A stretch of DNA of 64,000 nt. Source: Candidatus Korarchaeum sp. Lineage in GTDB: Archaea > Korarchaeota > Korarchaeia > Korarchaeales > Korarchaeaceae. This document shows, in pieces, positions 50,488 to 59,818 of this stretch. Made by a program: the position numbers and the translations under genes. Location of the stretch: assembly GCA_020833055.1 (NCBI GenBank), contig JAJHQZ010000001.1:310001-374000 (forward strand). Direction: 5' to 3'. How positions within the stretch are numbered: position 1 is the stretch's first letter; the number at the start of each line of letters is the position of its first letter. The notes below the pieces were generated by a model that worked only from the letters and a program-made list of their open reading frames with translations, had not been told where the DNA came from and made no database searches.

Positions 50488-53400
50488 CTATATCTCCTCC
50501 TTAACGCTCAGCCTCACATCTATGTGCCCGCTCATCAGCTCCTCTATGAATAACTTCGAAGCGTAACTAGTTATCAGGGGCTTGACTTCAACTGAGGACT
50601 GGCACCTCGGGCAGAAGAACTCATTAGTCTTCTGGTTGAAGAAAGCTATAGTTCCGCATTCCTTGCAGACGTAAATAACAGTCTTATCGGACTGATCTAT
50701 GTACCTATCCCTTATGACAGAAGCGGCTCCATGGGATATCAAAACTTCGCCCTCCATCTCACCGAGCCTGAGCCCTCCTCCCCTGGCCCTCCCCTCAACT
50801 GGCTGCCTCGTGAGGAGTTGCATCTGCCCCCTAGCTCTAGCGTGTATCTTATCCCTCACCATGTGCTTGAGCCTCTGGTAGTAGCTTATCCCTATGAAGA
50901 CGGGGGCCTTCAACATCCTCCCAGTCCTCCCATCGTACATTATCTCCTCTCCACTGTACTCGAATCCCAGCTTGACCAATGCCTCCATCAAATCCTCAAC
51001 GGGCTCTGACATGAATGGAGTCGCATCCACGAACCTCCCCTCCAGAGCTCCGACTTTTCCAGCTATTATCTCGTAGAGCTGGCCTATAGTCATCCTCGAA
51101 GGTATCGTGTGAGGATCTAAGACTATATCGGGTACTATCCCCTGAGCTGTGAAGGGCATGTCCTCATGCCTGTATATCATCCCAAGCACTCCTTTCTGCC
51201 CATGCCTAGTAGCGAACTTATCACCTAGTTCAGGAGGCCTCGTATCTCTCACATTCACTCTTACGAGCTTCTCCCCACCCGTCTTAGTAGCTAGTAATAC
51301 GTCTGTGACTACTCCCCTCTCCCAAGCCCTCATCGAGATAGATGTGTCCCTCCTCTCGAATGTGTACTGAGGATACCCGCTCCCCACGGTCAGCTCTGGT
51401 GAGAACCTCGGGGGGCTAGTCTTCCCTATGAGGATATCCCCTCCCTCTACGTAAGTCTCGGGATCCACTATGCCATCCTCACCCAGCTTCTGGTAGTACT
51501 GCTCCTCCTTCTTACCTGAGACCTTCTTCAGGGCTACTGGATTCTCGAACTTATCTCCCTCTATTATAGCATGCCTCCTCGCCTCAGTCTCGTAAGTCCT
51601 GAAGAACACAGCTCTAGCAGCCCCCCTATCTATAGCTCCCTTCGACATCACTAGTGCGTCGTCCATGTTATACCCGTCCATTGGGAGGAGGGCGACGACT
51701 AAGTTCTGGCCCGCTGGTCTGTAATTGTAACCAGTTATCTCAGCTCCCCTAGTCTGGACTATGGGCTTCTGGGGGTAGAACATTAAGAATGCCCTACTAT
51801 CGAATCTGAGCCTCCAATTCGCTAAATACTCCCCTAACCCTTGCCTCACCATATTCGCTCCTATTATGTCCCTAGGTATGTTATTGTGCTCAGCGTAAGG
51901 TATCTGTGAAGCAGCTACGCCGAACATAGTGTAAGGAGCGAAATCGAGGTGCGTGTGCTTATCGGTTATCTCCTCTATGCTCTGCGCAACTACAGCATAC
52001 TCCTCCTCATCTGGGTCTAATAGCTCAACTATCCCCATTTTCACGAGATCAGTGAAGCTTATCTCACCGGAATCTACCTTCGGGAGGAGCTCTATAGCTT
52101 CCTTCAACTTGCTGACTGGGATGAGGGGCCTCCTCATCCTCCCAGCATCGGCGTTTATGAATACAGCCCCCTCCTCCTTATTGTATATGAAGTTGACCTC
52201 TGTGCTCAGTTCAGCTCTCTTCCCCTTCAGGAACCTTATAAGTTCCTCTGGCTTATCTGTGAAAGCTATGAGCCTCCCATTGACATATATCGGGGTTAAA
52301 CTCCCGACTTCCTTAGGTTTAGCTTCCTTAGCTGGTTTCGCGCCCCAATCGAGCACTAACTCTATTATGGGCTCGGGATCCGTCCCGAACGTCACATCGC
52401 AGAATATAGCTAAGCTCCTCACTAGACCTACGTTCGTCCCCTCCGGAGTCTCTAATGGGCACAACCTCCCTATGCTAGTCCCGTGGGTCTGCCTAACTTC
52501 ATGGAGCGGGAGGCCGGCGGGGAGGGGGGAATTGACCCTCCTCAAGTGATGAAGTGTAGCTATGTAATTCGTCCTCTCTAGGTTCTGACTCACTCCCAGA
52601 TCCCCTCCTGGCCAAGCACCTGTAGCTACAGCCCTTATTATCCTCTGGGTGACGAGCTTCTGGCTCTGAATTATCCTCCTTATATCCAAGTCATAGACGC
52701 CGCTGCTCAATTGCTCATCAGCTTTCTCCTTTAGCTTCCTGACTAGTTGATAGAAAGCGTCCCTGAATACTTCCTGCATTAGAGTACCCGATAGCCTCAG
52801 CCTCTTGTTGGAGAAGTGATCCTTATCGTCCGGCTCTAACTTGCCCCTGACGACCTTTAGTAACTTCTCTATCATCTTAGCTAGGAAGTAAGCCTTGACT
52901 ATGTTATCCTCCTCAGTCACCCCTATGTGAGGGAGGAAGTTGTTCTTCAAGTACTCCTTAGCGTACCTTATCCTATCGGCCTTCGGGACAGCTTGAACGA
53001 GTCTCCTGCCTATGTAATCTAATGCCTCCTCTCTCGTTATTATCTGCGTCCCTTCCTCCTCAGCTCTCCTCTGGACGTCATCTAAACTGTAGAGGAACTC
53101 GTTCCTTATCTCATCGTCCACAGAGGATATAGCGTCCACTATATCCTCGTCCCTCTCCAACCCCAATGCCTTCAAGAGCATCGCTACAGGGATCCCTCTG
53201 AGAGCTCCCGTAGATGCTTTTATCGTCCCGTCCCTCATGTAGTACTCTAAGTAAAGCCTGGTCCTCAGACCAGCTCTAGCTGAGACTATCTGAGCTACAT
53301 GCGAATAGGGTTTGTTCTCAGCTACTGTCTGCTCGACTATCACTTTATTGGGTGCTATATCATCCCTCATGACGAGGACTCTCTCAGAGCCGTTTATTAT

Positions 53401-53853
53401 GAAGTAGCCACCCGGATCCCTGGGATCCTCCCCCTTGCTTATCAACTTCTTCTCATCTAACCCATATAAGTAGCATCCCTTCGATTTCACCATTATGGGG
53501 AGGTGGCCTATCCTCACCCTCTCAGTCTTGAGCTCCATACCTCCAGCGTATACCTTGATCTCCAGCTCGATGGGAGCTATGTAATCCGCGTTCCTCAACC
53601 TTATCTCATTGGGCATCGCTGGGAGTGAGGAACCATCGTACTCATCTATCTCGGGCCTTCCAACGTATACCTTGCTGAGTATCAGCTTGTAATTCTCGAC
53701 TAACTCTATCTCCTTGAAAGCATCGACTACTTCCTGTATGCCCCTCTCCAAGAACCTGTTGAACGACTCTATCTGGACATCGGCTAAGTTCCTCTCCCTG
53801 AAGTAAGCCTTGACTATCGGATAGAAATCAACCCCATTCCTCTTAGATAGCAA
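50488..53853 (-). CDS. rpoB: DNA-directed RNA polymerase subunit B
   Basis: The second-largest RNAP subunit, undivided at 1121 residues (some euryarchaea split it into B' and B''). The fork and hybrid-binding parts include GTSIGRLCPLETPEGTNVGLV, ERTNYIATLHHLRRVNSP and QNLVVALLPMDGYNMDDALVMSKG; the catalytic-loop side has GDKFATRHGQKGVLGMIYRHEDMPFTAQGIVPDIVLDPHTIPSRMTIGQL. A C-terminal zinc site (CKECGTIAFFNQ...FFCPRC) is present. The gene follows rpoH by three bases. Confidence 0.97.
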   Translation of the reverse strand: MLSKRNGVDFYPIVKAYFRERNLADVQIESFNRFLERGIQEVVDAFKEIELVENYKLILSKVYVGRPEIDEYDGSSLPAMPNEIRLRNADYIAPIELEIKVYAGGMELKTERVRIGHLPIMVKSKGCYLYGLDEKKLISKGEDPRDPGGYFIINGSERVLVMRDDIAPNKVIVEQTVAENKPYSHVAQIVSARAGLRTRLYLEYYMRDGTIKASTGALRGIPVAMLLKALGLERDEDIVDAISSVDDEIRNEFLYSLDDVQRRAEEEGTQIITREEALDYIGRRLVQAVPKADRIRYAKEYLKNNFLPHIGVTEEDNIVKAYFLAKMIEKLLKVVRGKLEPDDKDHFSNKRLRLSGTLMQEVFRDAFYQLVRKLKEKADEQLSSGVYDLDIRRIIQSQKLVTQRIIRAVATGAWPGGDLGVSQNLERTNYIATLHHLRRVNSPLPAGLPLHEVRQTHGTSIGRLCPLETPEGTNVGLVRSLAIFCDVTFGTDPEPIIELVLDWGAKPAKEAKPKEVGSLTPIYVNGRLIAFTDKPEELIRFLKGKRAELSTEVNFIYNKEEGAVFINADAGRMRRPLIPVSKLKEAIELLPKVDSGEISFTDLVKMGIVELLDPDEEEYAVVAQSIEEITDKHTHLDFAPYTMFGVAASQIPYAEHNNIPRDIIGANMVRQGLGEYLANWRLRFDSRAFLMFYPQKPIVQTRGAEITGYNYRPAGQNLVVALLPMDGYNMDDALVMSKGAIDRGAARAVFFRTYETEARRHAIIEGDKFENPVALKKVSGKKEEQYYQKLGEDGIVDPETYVEGGDILIGKTSPPRFSPELTVGSGYPQYTFERRDTSISMRAWERGVVTDVLLATKTGGEKLVRVNVRDTRPPELGDKFATRHGQKGVLGMIYRHEDMPFTAQGIVPDIVLDPHTIPSRMTIGQLYEIIAGKVGALEGRFVDATPFMSEPVEDLMEALVKLGFEYSGEEIMYDGRTGRMLKAPVFIGISYYQRLKHMVRDKIHARARGQMQLLTRQPVEGRARGGGLRLGEMEGEVLISHGAASVIRDRYIDQSDKTVIYVCKECGTIAFFNQKTNEFFCPRCQSSVEVKPLITSYASKLFIEELMSGHIDVRLSVKEEI

Positions 53854-53856
53854 GAT

Positions 53857-54216
53857 TCACCCCTCCTGAACTTCCTGAAGATGCCTTTCCCTCACTACGT
53901 ACCTGTAATAGATCCCCTCATCCCTATATATCTTTATCAGATCCCCCGGTTTCGCCCCCAACCTCTCGACCATAGGATCGCTCTCCAATATCTTCGGGAA
54001 GAGATCTAGAGGGCCGTACTTCTGGATGAGAGCTATCTTCTCCTCTTCGCTCACTATCTCATGCTTCGGGACCATCAAGCTCTCCTCTATGTTTACCTTC
54101 AGGGGCTTCCTTAACTTCTTCCCCTTCTTCTCCTCGACTTCTATAAGGGACTCCTCTTCAGTCTCGTAATCCAGGGGGGCGCCAGCCCCCCGTAGGATAT
54201 CTTCCTCCTCTACCAA
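53857..54216 (-). CDS. rpoH: DNA-directed RNA polymerase subunit H, with possible N-terminal extension
   Basis: Subunit H (Rpb5 C-terminal domain equivalent). The C-terminal 72 residues, from MVPKHEIVSEEEKIALIQKYGPLDLFPKILESDPMVERLGAKPGDLIKIYRDEGIYYRYVV, match archaeal H. The frame is open from a TTG at 54216, adding 47 acidic residues that other archaea lack. The TTG follows an in-frame TGA and has GGGGGTG five bases upstream; the internal ATG at 54073-54075 has GAGGAG six bases upstream. Both starts are possible. rpoB follows directly. Confidence 0.88.
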   Translation of the reverse strand: MVEEEDILRGAGAPLDYETEEESLIEVEEKKGKKLRKPLKVNIEESLMVPKHEIVSEEEKIALIQKYGPLDLFPKILESDPMVERLGAKPGDLIKIYRDEGIYYRYVVRERHLQEVQEG

Positions 54217-54273
54217 TCAGGCACCCCCATAGGGAAAGCTCTCCGTATATGATCGTCCCTCCTTACCGCTCCA

Positions 54274-54283
54274 CTTTTTAAAC
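54274..54283 (-). promoter_or_regulatory. TATA box for the rpoH-rpoB-rpoA-S7 operon
   Basis: GTTTAAAAAG on the minus strand lies 58-67 bases before the TTG start of rpoH, allowing a leader of about 30-40 bases with GGGGGTG. Confidence 0.5.
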
Positions 54284-54442
54284 ATATGCCTAGATGCGAT
54301 AGAGCTCATGCCAGCTCAGAGGTCCCTAAAAAGAATTAACTGATGCTACTCCAGCCAGAAGAGACTAAACATAACTAATTTCTCGTCAGTAGATATATCT
54401 TATCTCTCAACTCAATCGAGCGGGGTGATCCGAGGGCAATCG

Positions 54443-54452
54443 TTTTTAATTT
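54443..54452 (+). promoter_or_regulatory. TATA box for the 2-oxoacid oxidoreductase gamma gene
   Basis: TTTTTAATTT is 24-33 bases before the ATG at 54476, fitting a leaderless mRNA. It also supports that ATG over an upstream in-frame start near 54425. Confidence 0.5.
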
Positions 54453-54475
54453 TCGGGCCTCAGATACAGGGGGTA

Positions 54476-55072
54476 ATGTTGGAGGAGGTCATAGAGATAA
54501 GGTGGCACGGTAGAGGTGGTCAGGGGGCTGTTTTAGCTTCTAGGATAGCTGCTGGAGCTGCTTTCCTCGAGGGGAAGTGGTCTCAAGCTTTCCCCTTCTT
54601 CGGGGCTGAGAGGAGGGGGGCTCCGGTCACTGCTTTCACTAGGATAGGGAACTCCCCGATAAGGTTGAGGAGCCAGGTATATGAGCCGGATGTATTGGTC
54701 TTAATGGACCCCATGTTCCTCAACATGGAGCTAGCTTGGAGGGGGGTAAAGCCTAGCACTATAGTGATAGCGAACACACCGAAGGCCCCGGAGGAGGTGT
54801 CCCTCCCAGTGAGAGTGAAGAGGCTCGCTTGCGTAGATGCTACTGCTATAAGCATGGAGCTAGGTCTCAAAGTAGCTGGGCTCCCCGTCCCTAATTCCCC
54901 GATGGTAGGGGCTCTGATAAAGGGAACCTCCCTCTTCTCAATCGAGAGCGCTGAGAGAGCTGTAAGGGACATACTCCGCAGGGCTGCTGATGTGAATATC
55001 GAAGCTATGAGGAGGGCTTATGAGGAGACATCGGTAGTTGAGGAGCCGGAGGTAAGCGGATCTCAGACTTGA
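54476..55072 (+). CDS. porG: 2-oxoacid:ferredoxin oxidoreductase gamma subunit, without its partners
   Basis: A 198-residue gamma subunit of pyruvate- or 2-oxoacid:ferredoxin oxidoreductase, which joins a thiamine diphosphate core. EIRWHGRGGQGAVLASRIAAGAAFLEGKWSQAFPFFGAERRGAPVTAFTRI is highly diagnostic (HGRGGQG and FGxERRG). GLKVAGLPVPNSPMVGALIKGT continues the family pattern. The alpha, beta and delta subunits that normally sit beside it are absent: the next gene is elf1 on the other strand. They may lie elsewhere, or this subunit may serve another complex. Confidence 0.9.
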   Translation: MLEEVIEIRWHGRGGQGAVLASRIAAGAAFLEGKWSQAFPFFGAERRGAPVTAFTRIGNSPIRLRSQVYEPDVLVLMDPMFLNMELAWRGVKPSTIVIANTPKAPEEVSLPVRVKRLACVDATAISMELGLKVAGLPVPNSPMVGALIKGTSLFSIESAERAVRDILRRAADVNIEAMRRAYEETSVVEEPEVSGSQT

Positions 55073-55302
55073 CCCTCTATGAATGCATCGAAGAACCTAG
55101 TATAAGCGTCTATTTTACCTTCTCCAGGCTTCATCTCTATCTCCCTCACGAGACCGCAGTTATAACATCTTATTATGGCCTTCCCATCCTTCTTGCTCAC
55201 TTCAACGGTTATGGAGTTGTGCTGACAGGATGGGCACCTGAGGAAAGCGGATCTCCTTCTCCTCCTCACAGGTGTTATAGTCCTCCTCTTCCTCCTTCCC
55301 AT
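55063..55302 (-). CDS. elf1: Elf1-like transcription elongation factor (zinc ribbon)
   Basis: A 79-residue protein with a basic N-terminal stretch (GRRKRRTITPVRRRRRSAF), then a zinc ribbon formed by CPSC and CYNC pairs, and an acidic C-terminal helix (DAYTRFFDAFIEGQV). This is the layout of eukaryotic Elf1, which binds Pol II and helps it pass nucleosomes; homologues are found in Thermoproteota and Korarchaeota. It overlaps the porG 3' end by 10 bases and faces the PolD gene with a TATA-like element about 29-38 bases upstream. Confidence 0.85.
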   Translation of the reverse strand: MGRRKRRTITPVRRRRRSAFLRCPSCQHNSITVEVSKKDGKAIIRCYNCGLVREIEMKPGEGKIDAYTRFFDAFIEGQV

Positions 55303-55330
55303 GGTCCATCAAGCTCATATGAGCTCCGAG

Positions 55331-55340
55331 TATAAAAGCG
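55331..55340 (-). promoter_or_regulatory. TATA box for elf1
   Basis: CGCTTTTATA on the minus strand, 29-38 bases before the elf1 start. Confidence 0.45.
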
Positions 55341-55362
55341 GAGCTGATAGTGGGGCCGGGGG

Positions 55363-55372
55363 GATTTTATAC
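55363..55372 (+). promoter_or_regulatory. TATA box for the PolD-GINS replication operon
   Basis: GATTTTATAC is 22-31 bases before the polD ATG at 55394. It implies a leaderless first gene for the operon. Confidence 0.45.
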
Positions 55373-55393
55373 CCCTCCCTCCATGATGCTTAG

Positions 55394-58300
55394 ATGGATT
55401 ACTTCGAGACGCTGAGGAGAGGCATAGAGGAACTGATGAGTGTGGCTAGGAGAGCTAGATCCCTGGGGCTCGATCCTAGCAATGATGTCGAGATAAGACT
55501 GGCTAATGAACTTCACGAGAGGATAGCCGCTCTCTTCGGAGTCCCTGAGATAGGGGAGAGGGTCAAGCATTGGTTGGATGCTACGGGAAGCAAGATAGAG
55601 ACTGCATTTAGAGTGATAAGTGAGATAGTACCTGGTGATGGGATCGATCTCAAGATTAACCATGAGAGGAGAGCCGAACTAGCTTTGAGGGTCGGGATGG
55701 CGATAATAACTGATGCTACTGTCTCAGCCCCTATAGAGGGGATAAGCAAAGTCGAGGTGAAGAGGCAGGGCGGCACTTACCTCTCAGTGTATTACAACGG
55801 TCCGATAAGGACTGCAGGGGGGACTGAGGGGGCGATAAGTGTTCTAATGGCTGATTATATAAGGCAGAGGCTTGGGATCGATAGATACAGGCCTACTCAA
55901 GAGGAGATAGAGAGGTACGTTGAGGAGGTCTCTCTTTACAAGAGGATAGCCCACCTCCAGTATAATTCAGAGCCCAGTGAAGTCAGGATAGCTGTATCAA
56001 ATCTACCTGTCGAGATAACAGGTCCTCCCACTGAGAAGGAGGAGGTATCGTCATTCAGGAACTTGCCTAGGGTCGAGACGAATAGAGTGAGGGGAGGCGC
56101 TGTCTTAGTCATAAACGATTGCATACTACAGAAGGCCAAGAAGCTGAGGAAGATAATAGATCAGATAAAGGGGATAGGGTTCGATGATTCATGCTGGAGC
56201 TGGATAGAGGGAAAGGAGGAGGGGAGTGAGGAGGAAGCTGGAGGCTGCCCAGTAATTGAGCCATCTTACAAGTACCTGAAGGACGCTGTGATGGGGAGGC
56301 CCGTGCTATCGCACCCGTCAAGGATAGGGGGTTTCAGGCTCAGGTATGGGAGAGCTAGGAACACCGGATTAGCTTCGATAGGGATGAACCCAGCTACAAT
56401 GTATTTACTCGATAGCTTCATAGCTGTAGGGACTCAAGTCAGGATAGAGAGGCCTGGTAAGAGCGCTGTCGTCATGCCAGTCGATTCAATAGAGGGGCCC
56501 ACCGTCAGGCTCAAGGACGGTAGCGTGATCAGAGTAGATGATCCGGAGGAGGCGATGAGGGTAATTGATCAGGTAGAGGAGATAATACACTTGGGGGACG
56601 TGCTGATAGGTTACGGGGAGTTCCTGGAGAACAATCACCCGCTGCTGCCATCTGCATGGGTGGAGGAGTGGTGGGAAGCTCTAGTGAGGGGGAAGGGGTT
56701 CAGAGCTGAGGTTAGGGGATTCGAGGACGCTCTGAGAGTATCTAGGGAGCTGGGTGTCCCTCTACATCCCAGGTTCACGTATTACTGGGAGCACATAACA
56801 TCGGAGGAGCTGCTCAAGTTAGCTGGGGTGATAAGGAACTCTGAGGGTGCTGAGATCGACTTAAATGGAGATATAAAGAGGATCCTAGAGCTCTTAGGAG
56901 TCCCCCATAGGGTGAAGGATGGTAAGATACTCCTGGATGAGGAGGACTGGAAGGCTTTGAGTTACATAGCATCAAAGCTTCCTGAGAGCTTAGAGGTCCC
57001 GAAGTACGCGACGATAAAATTGCTGAATCAATACTTAGACGTCAAGGTCATGCCGAAGGGCCCGACGAAGATAGGGATGAGGGTCGGGAGGCCGGAGAAA
57101 GCGAAGCCCAGGAAGATGAAGCCACCAGTTAACCTCCTCTTCCCAGTAGGGAACTTGAAAGGTTCTTCCAGATCCTTAGATCAAGCTTATGAGAAGGGGA
57201 GCGTTAACGTAGAAGTAGCTCTGAGGTTATGTAGGAAATGCGGATCTAGGACCACTCTATTCAGATGCCCTAACTGCGGATCCCCCACTCAAAAGATCTC
57301 ATTCTGCCCTATATGCGGGAGGCAGGTGAATGGGAGGTGCCAAGACCATCCTAATGCTGAGCCAGTACCTTACAAGAGCGTGAGACTGAACATAAGGGAG
57401 GAAGTCGATAGAGCCCTCGGGAAGTTGGGGGAGGGCCCCGATATATTGGAGAGAGTTAAGGGGGTCAGGGGTCTCACCAGCGGATCCAAGATACCAGAGC
57501 CTATAGAGAAGGGGATACTCAGGGCTAAGCACGGGCTCTTCGTCTTCAAGGATGGGACAGTTAGGTTCGATGCCGTCAACGCTGTGCTGACTCACTTCAA
57601 ACCTGAGGAGATAGGTGTGAGCGTCGAGAAGTTGAGGGAGCTAGGTTACCTGAGGGACGTCGAGGGGGAGGATCTGGAGAGAGGAGATCAACTATTGGAG
57701 CTCAAGGTCCAGGATGTAATAATACCGAGGGCCGCGGCTAAGTATCTAGTCTCTATAGCTAATTATGTCGATGAGCTACTAGTAAAGTTCTACGGGCTCG
57801 AGCCCTTCTACAATCTGAGGGATGAGAACGATCTAATAGGCCATTTGGTCCTCACTATATCTCCACATACTTTCGTCGCTAATCTAGCTAGGATAATAGG
57901 CTTCACTAATGCTGATGTGATATTCGCCCATCCCTTCCTCCATGCTGCCAAGAGGAGGAACGTGGACGGTGATGAGGACTCGATAATGCTAGCTTTAGAT
58001 GCGTTGATAAACTTCTCCAGGGAGTTCCTCCCATCTAGCCCTGGGGGTAGGGAGGACGCGCCCCTCCTCTTAGTGACTAAAGTCGATCCCAAGTACATAG
58101 ACGATGAAGTCTACAATATGGAGGTCTCTGAGCTGCCTCCCGAGTTCTATGAAGCTACTTACAAGTTCGAGGACCCATCTAAACTCAAAGGGATCGTTGA
58201 GACAGTTGGAAGCAGGATAGAAGCGGGGGACCTCTATCCCAAGATAATGGGACCAATAAAGACATCCAGGATGGATCTGGGACCACTCCAGACGACATAT

Positions 58301-58747
58301 AGGAAGCTTGAGACAATGTCAGATAAGATGGAAGCTCATTTCTCCCTTGAGAGGAAGATAAGGGCTGTAGATGAGAAGGACGCTTTATCAAGAGCTCTAA
58401 CCTCTCACTTCATCAGGGATATAATCGGGAACTTGAGGAAGTTCGGGCAGCAGGAGTTCAGGTGTAGCGAGTGCAACGCTAAGTACAGGAGGCCCCCGAT
58501 ATCCGGGAGGTGCCTCAGGTGCGGCGGCAACATAGTGCTAACAGTCCACAGGGGCACTGTGATGAAGTACCTCAAGCCCACGCTCGAGATAATAAGGAAG
58601 TACGGTATGGAAGGTTACCTCTCTCAGAGAGTGAAGTTGATAGAGAGCGAGATATACTCCTTATTCAAGGAGGAGAAAACAAATTCAGCAGATCTCTCTA
58701 AGTTCCTCTGTGATGAGAGGAAAGTCAGGCTAGTGGATTTCCTGTAG
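55394..58747 (+). CDS. polC: DNA polymerase D large subunit DP2
   Basis: The catalytic subunit of the archaea-specific replicative polymerase PolD (1117 residues). HPFLHAAKRRNVDGDEDSIMLALDALINFSREFLPSSPGG contains the double-psi barrel catalytic DGDED motif (family form RRNCDGDEDS). Zinc sites are seen at CRKCGSRTTLFRCPNCG...CPICG near residue 615 and CSECNAKYRRPPISGRCLRCGG near 1035; IRTAGGTEGAISVLMADY is another conserved stretch in the N-terminal third. No intein is visible. The small DP1 subunit is not in the window. An OB-fold protein gene follows after 8 bases. Confidence 0.97.
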   Translation: MDYFETLRRGIEELMSVARRARSLGLDPSNDVEIRLANELHERIAALFGVPEIGERVKHWLDATGSKIETAFRVISEIVPGDGIDLKINHERRAELALRVGMAIITDATVSAPIEGISKVEVKRQGGTYLSVYYNGPIRTAGGTEGAISVLMADYIRQRLGIDRYRPTQEEIERYVEEVSLYKRIAHLQYNSEPSEVRIAVSNLPVEITGPPTEKEEVSSFRNLPRVETNRVRGGAVLVINDCILQKAKKLRKIIDQIKGIGFDDSCWSWIEGKEEGSEEEAGGCPVIEPSYKYLKDAVMGRPVLSHPSRIGGFRLRYGRARNTGLASIGMNPATMYLLDSFIAVGTQVRIERPGKSAVVMPVDSIEGPTVRLKDGSVIRVDDPEEAMRVIDQVEEIIHLGDVLIGYGEFLENNHPLLPSAWVEEWWEALVRGKGFRAEVRGFEDALRVSRELGVPLHPRFTYYWEHITSEELLKLAGVIRNSEGAEIDLNGDIKRILELLGVPHRVKDGKILLDEEDWKALSYIASKLPESLEVPKYATIKLLNQYLDVKVMPKGPTKIGMRVGRPEKAKPRKMKPPVNLLFPVGNLKGSSRSLDQAYEKGSVNVEVALRLCRKCGSRTTLFRCPNCGSPTQKISFCPICGRQVNGRCQDHPNAEPVPYKSVRLNIREEVDRALGKLGEGPDILERVKGVRGLTSGSKIPEPIEKGILRAKHGLFVFKDGTVRFDAVNAVLTHFKPEEIGVSVEKLRELGYLRDVEGEDLERGDQLLELKVQDVIIPRAAAKYLVSIANYVDELLVKFYGLEPFYNLRDENDLIGHLVLTISPHTFVANLARIIGFTNADVIFAHPFLHAAKRRNVDGDEDSIMLALDALINFSREFLPSSPGGREDAPLLLVTKVDPKYIDDEVYNMEVSELPPEFYEATYKFEDPSKLKGIVETVGSRIEAGDLYPKIMGPIKTSRMDLGPLQTTYRKLETMSDKMEAHFSLERKIRAVDEKDALSRALTSHFIRDIIGNLRKFGQQEFRCSECNAKYRRPPISGRCLRCGGNIVLTVHRGTVMKYLKPTLEIIRKYGMEGYLSQRVKLIESEIYSLFKEEKTNSADLSKFLCDERKVRLVDFL

Positions 58748-58755
58748 GTGTCGCT

Positions 58756-59076
58756 ATGTTCTGGAGGAAGATAGGGGAGCTGAGGGATGGGGAGGTAGCT
58801 ATACTCGGGGTCGTGATAAGCGTGTTCGAGAACTGCATAATAGTGGAGGATGGGACTGGGAAAGCGAGGGTCTATCACGATAGGGCATCTGACTTCAAGC
58901 CCAAGGATATAGTTTATGTAGTGGGCCTCCTCATATCCTCATCCGAGGAGTTCAGGGAGGTCCAGGCATACGCAATTGCAAACCTCTCAGGAATAGATAT
59001 AAGTCTGTTGAGGAGGGTAGAGTCACTGAGGAGGAAGGTGTATGAGAGAGTGGAGGGTGTGAGGGATGGCCAATAG
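58756..59076 (+). CDS. Small OB-fold protein in the replication operon, function unknown
   Basis: A 106-residue protein. Residues about 10-75 have the alternation of an OB-fold strand pattern (GEVAILGVVISVFENCIIVEDGTGKARVYHD, then DIVYVVGLLISSSEEFREVQAYAIANL), as in RPA32, Stn1 or RecQ-mediated factor modules. It ends with a short charged helix (SLLRRVESLRRKVYERVEG). It lies between the PolD large subunit and PCNA, overlapping the latter by 11 bases, so it probably acts on single-stranded DNA or as a polymerase partner. I cannot name a family, and archaeal RPA32-like subunits are a possibility. Confidence 0.7.
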   Translation: MFWRKIGELRDGEVAILGVVISVFENCIIVEDGTGKARVYHDRASDFKPKDIVYVVGLLISSSEEFREVQAYAIANLSGIDISLLRRVESLRRKVYERVEGVRDGQ

Positions 59077-59818
59077 GGTGGTTTTTGAGGAAGCTGGTAC
59101 GTTGAAAGCTATAGTTGAGGCTGTAGAATCCTTAGTTGGTGAAGCTTCCGTAAAATTAGATCCTGATTTCGGTTTCGGGCTTCAAGCCCTCGATCCATCT
59201 AAGACAGCCATGATACAAGTCAGCCTCCCCAGGACTTACTTCATAGAGTTCGAAGCTGAATCCACGAGGTTCTACGGTATAGATTTCACGGACCTAGCTA
59301 AGATTCTGAAGAGAGTTAAGAACAAGGAGAGAGTAGAACTGACGTTCACGGAATCCTTGATGAAGATAACGAGCATGGACGGTTATAAGAGGGTCTTCGA
59401 GTTCCCCCTTCTAGCTGGCACTCCCTTCGAGTTCAAGACGATAAAAGTGGATTTCAAGGCGAGAGCGAGGCTGGATAGCGACACGATACCGGGCGTGATA
59501 AAGGACCTGAAGATAGTGGGTTCAGATGTAGAGATATACATAGACAGTGAGAAAGTTGAGTTCAGGACGAACAGCGACAGGGGGAGGGCCGTAATATCGA
59601 TAACTAAGGAGGATAGGGCTCTTATAGATGTCTGGGCTGAGGAACCGTCCAAGAGCCTCTACAACATGGCTTACTTGGAGAAGATGACTAAACCAGCTGA
59701 TATATCTGAGGAAGCGGATATAGAGCTCAGGACGAATGCCCCCTTGAAGCTCAGCTACCCAGTGGGGGGGATAGAGGGGGCGGGGATCACATATTACCTT
59801 GCCCACCTCCAAGTTTGA
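59066..59818 (+). CDS. pcn: DNA polymerase sliding clamp PCNA
   Basis: The ring-forming processivity clamp (250 residues). GLQALDPSKTAMIQVSLP, FYGIDFTDLAKILKRVKNKERVELTF and LKLSYPVGGIEGAGITYYLAHL, the conserved C-terminal end of the second PCNA domain with the final strand, mark the family. It overlaps the upstream OB-fold gene by 11 bases and PriL by 20 bases. This is the only clamp gene in the window; other archaea with three clamps keep them elsewhere, so the number in this organism is not known from here. Confidence 0.96.
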   Translation: MANRVVFEEAGTLKAIVEAVESLVGEASVKLDPDFGFGLQALDPSKTAMIQVSLPRTYFIEFEAESTRFYGIDFTDLAKILKRVKNKERVELTFTESLMKITSMDGYKRVFEFPLLAGTPFEFKTIKVDFKARARLDSDTIPGVIKDLKIVGSDVEIYIDSEKVEFRTNSDRGRAVISITKEDRALIDVWAEEPSKSLYNMAYLEKMTKPADISEEADIELRTNAPLKLSYPVGGIEGAGITYYLAHLQV

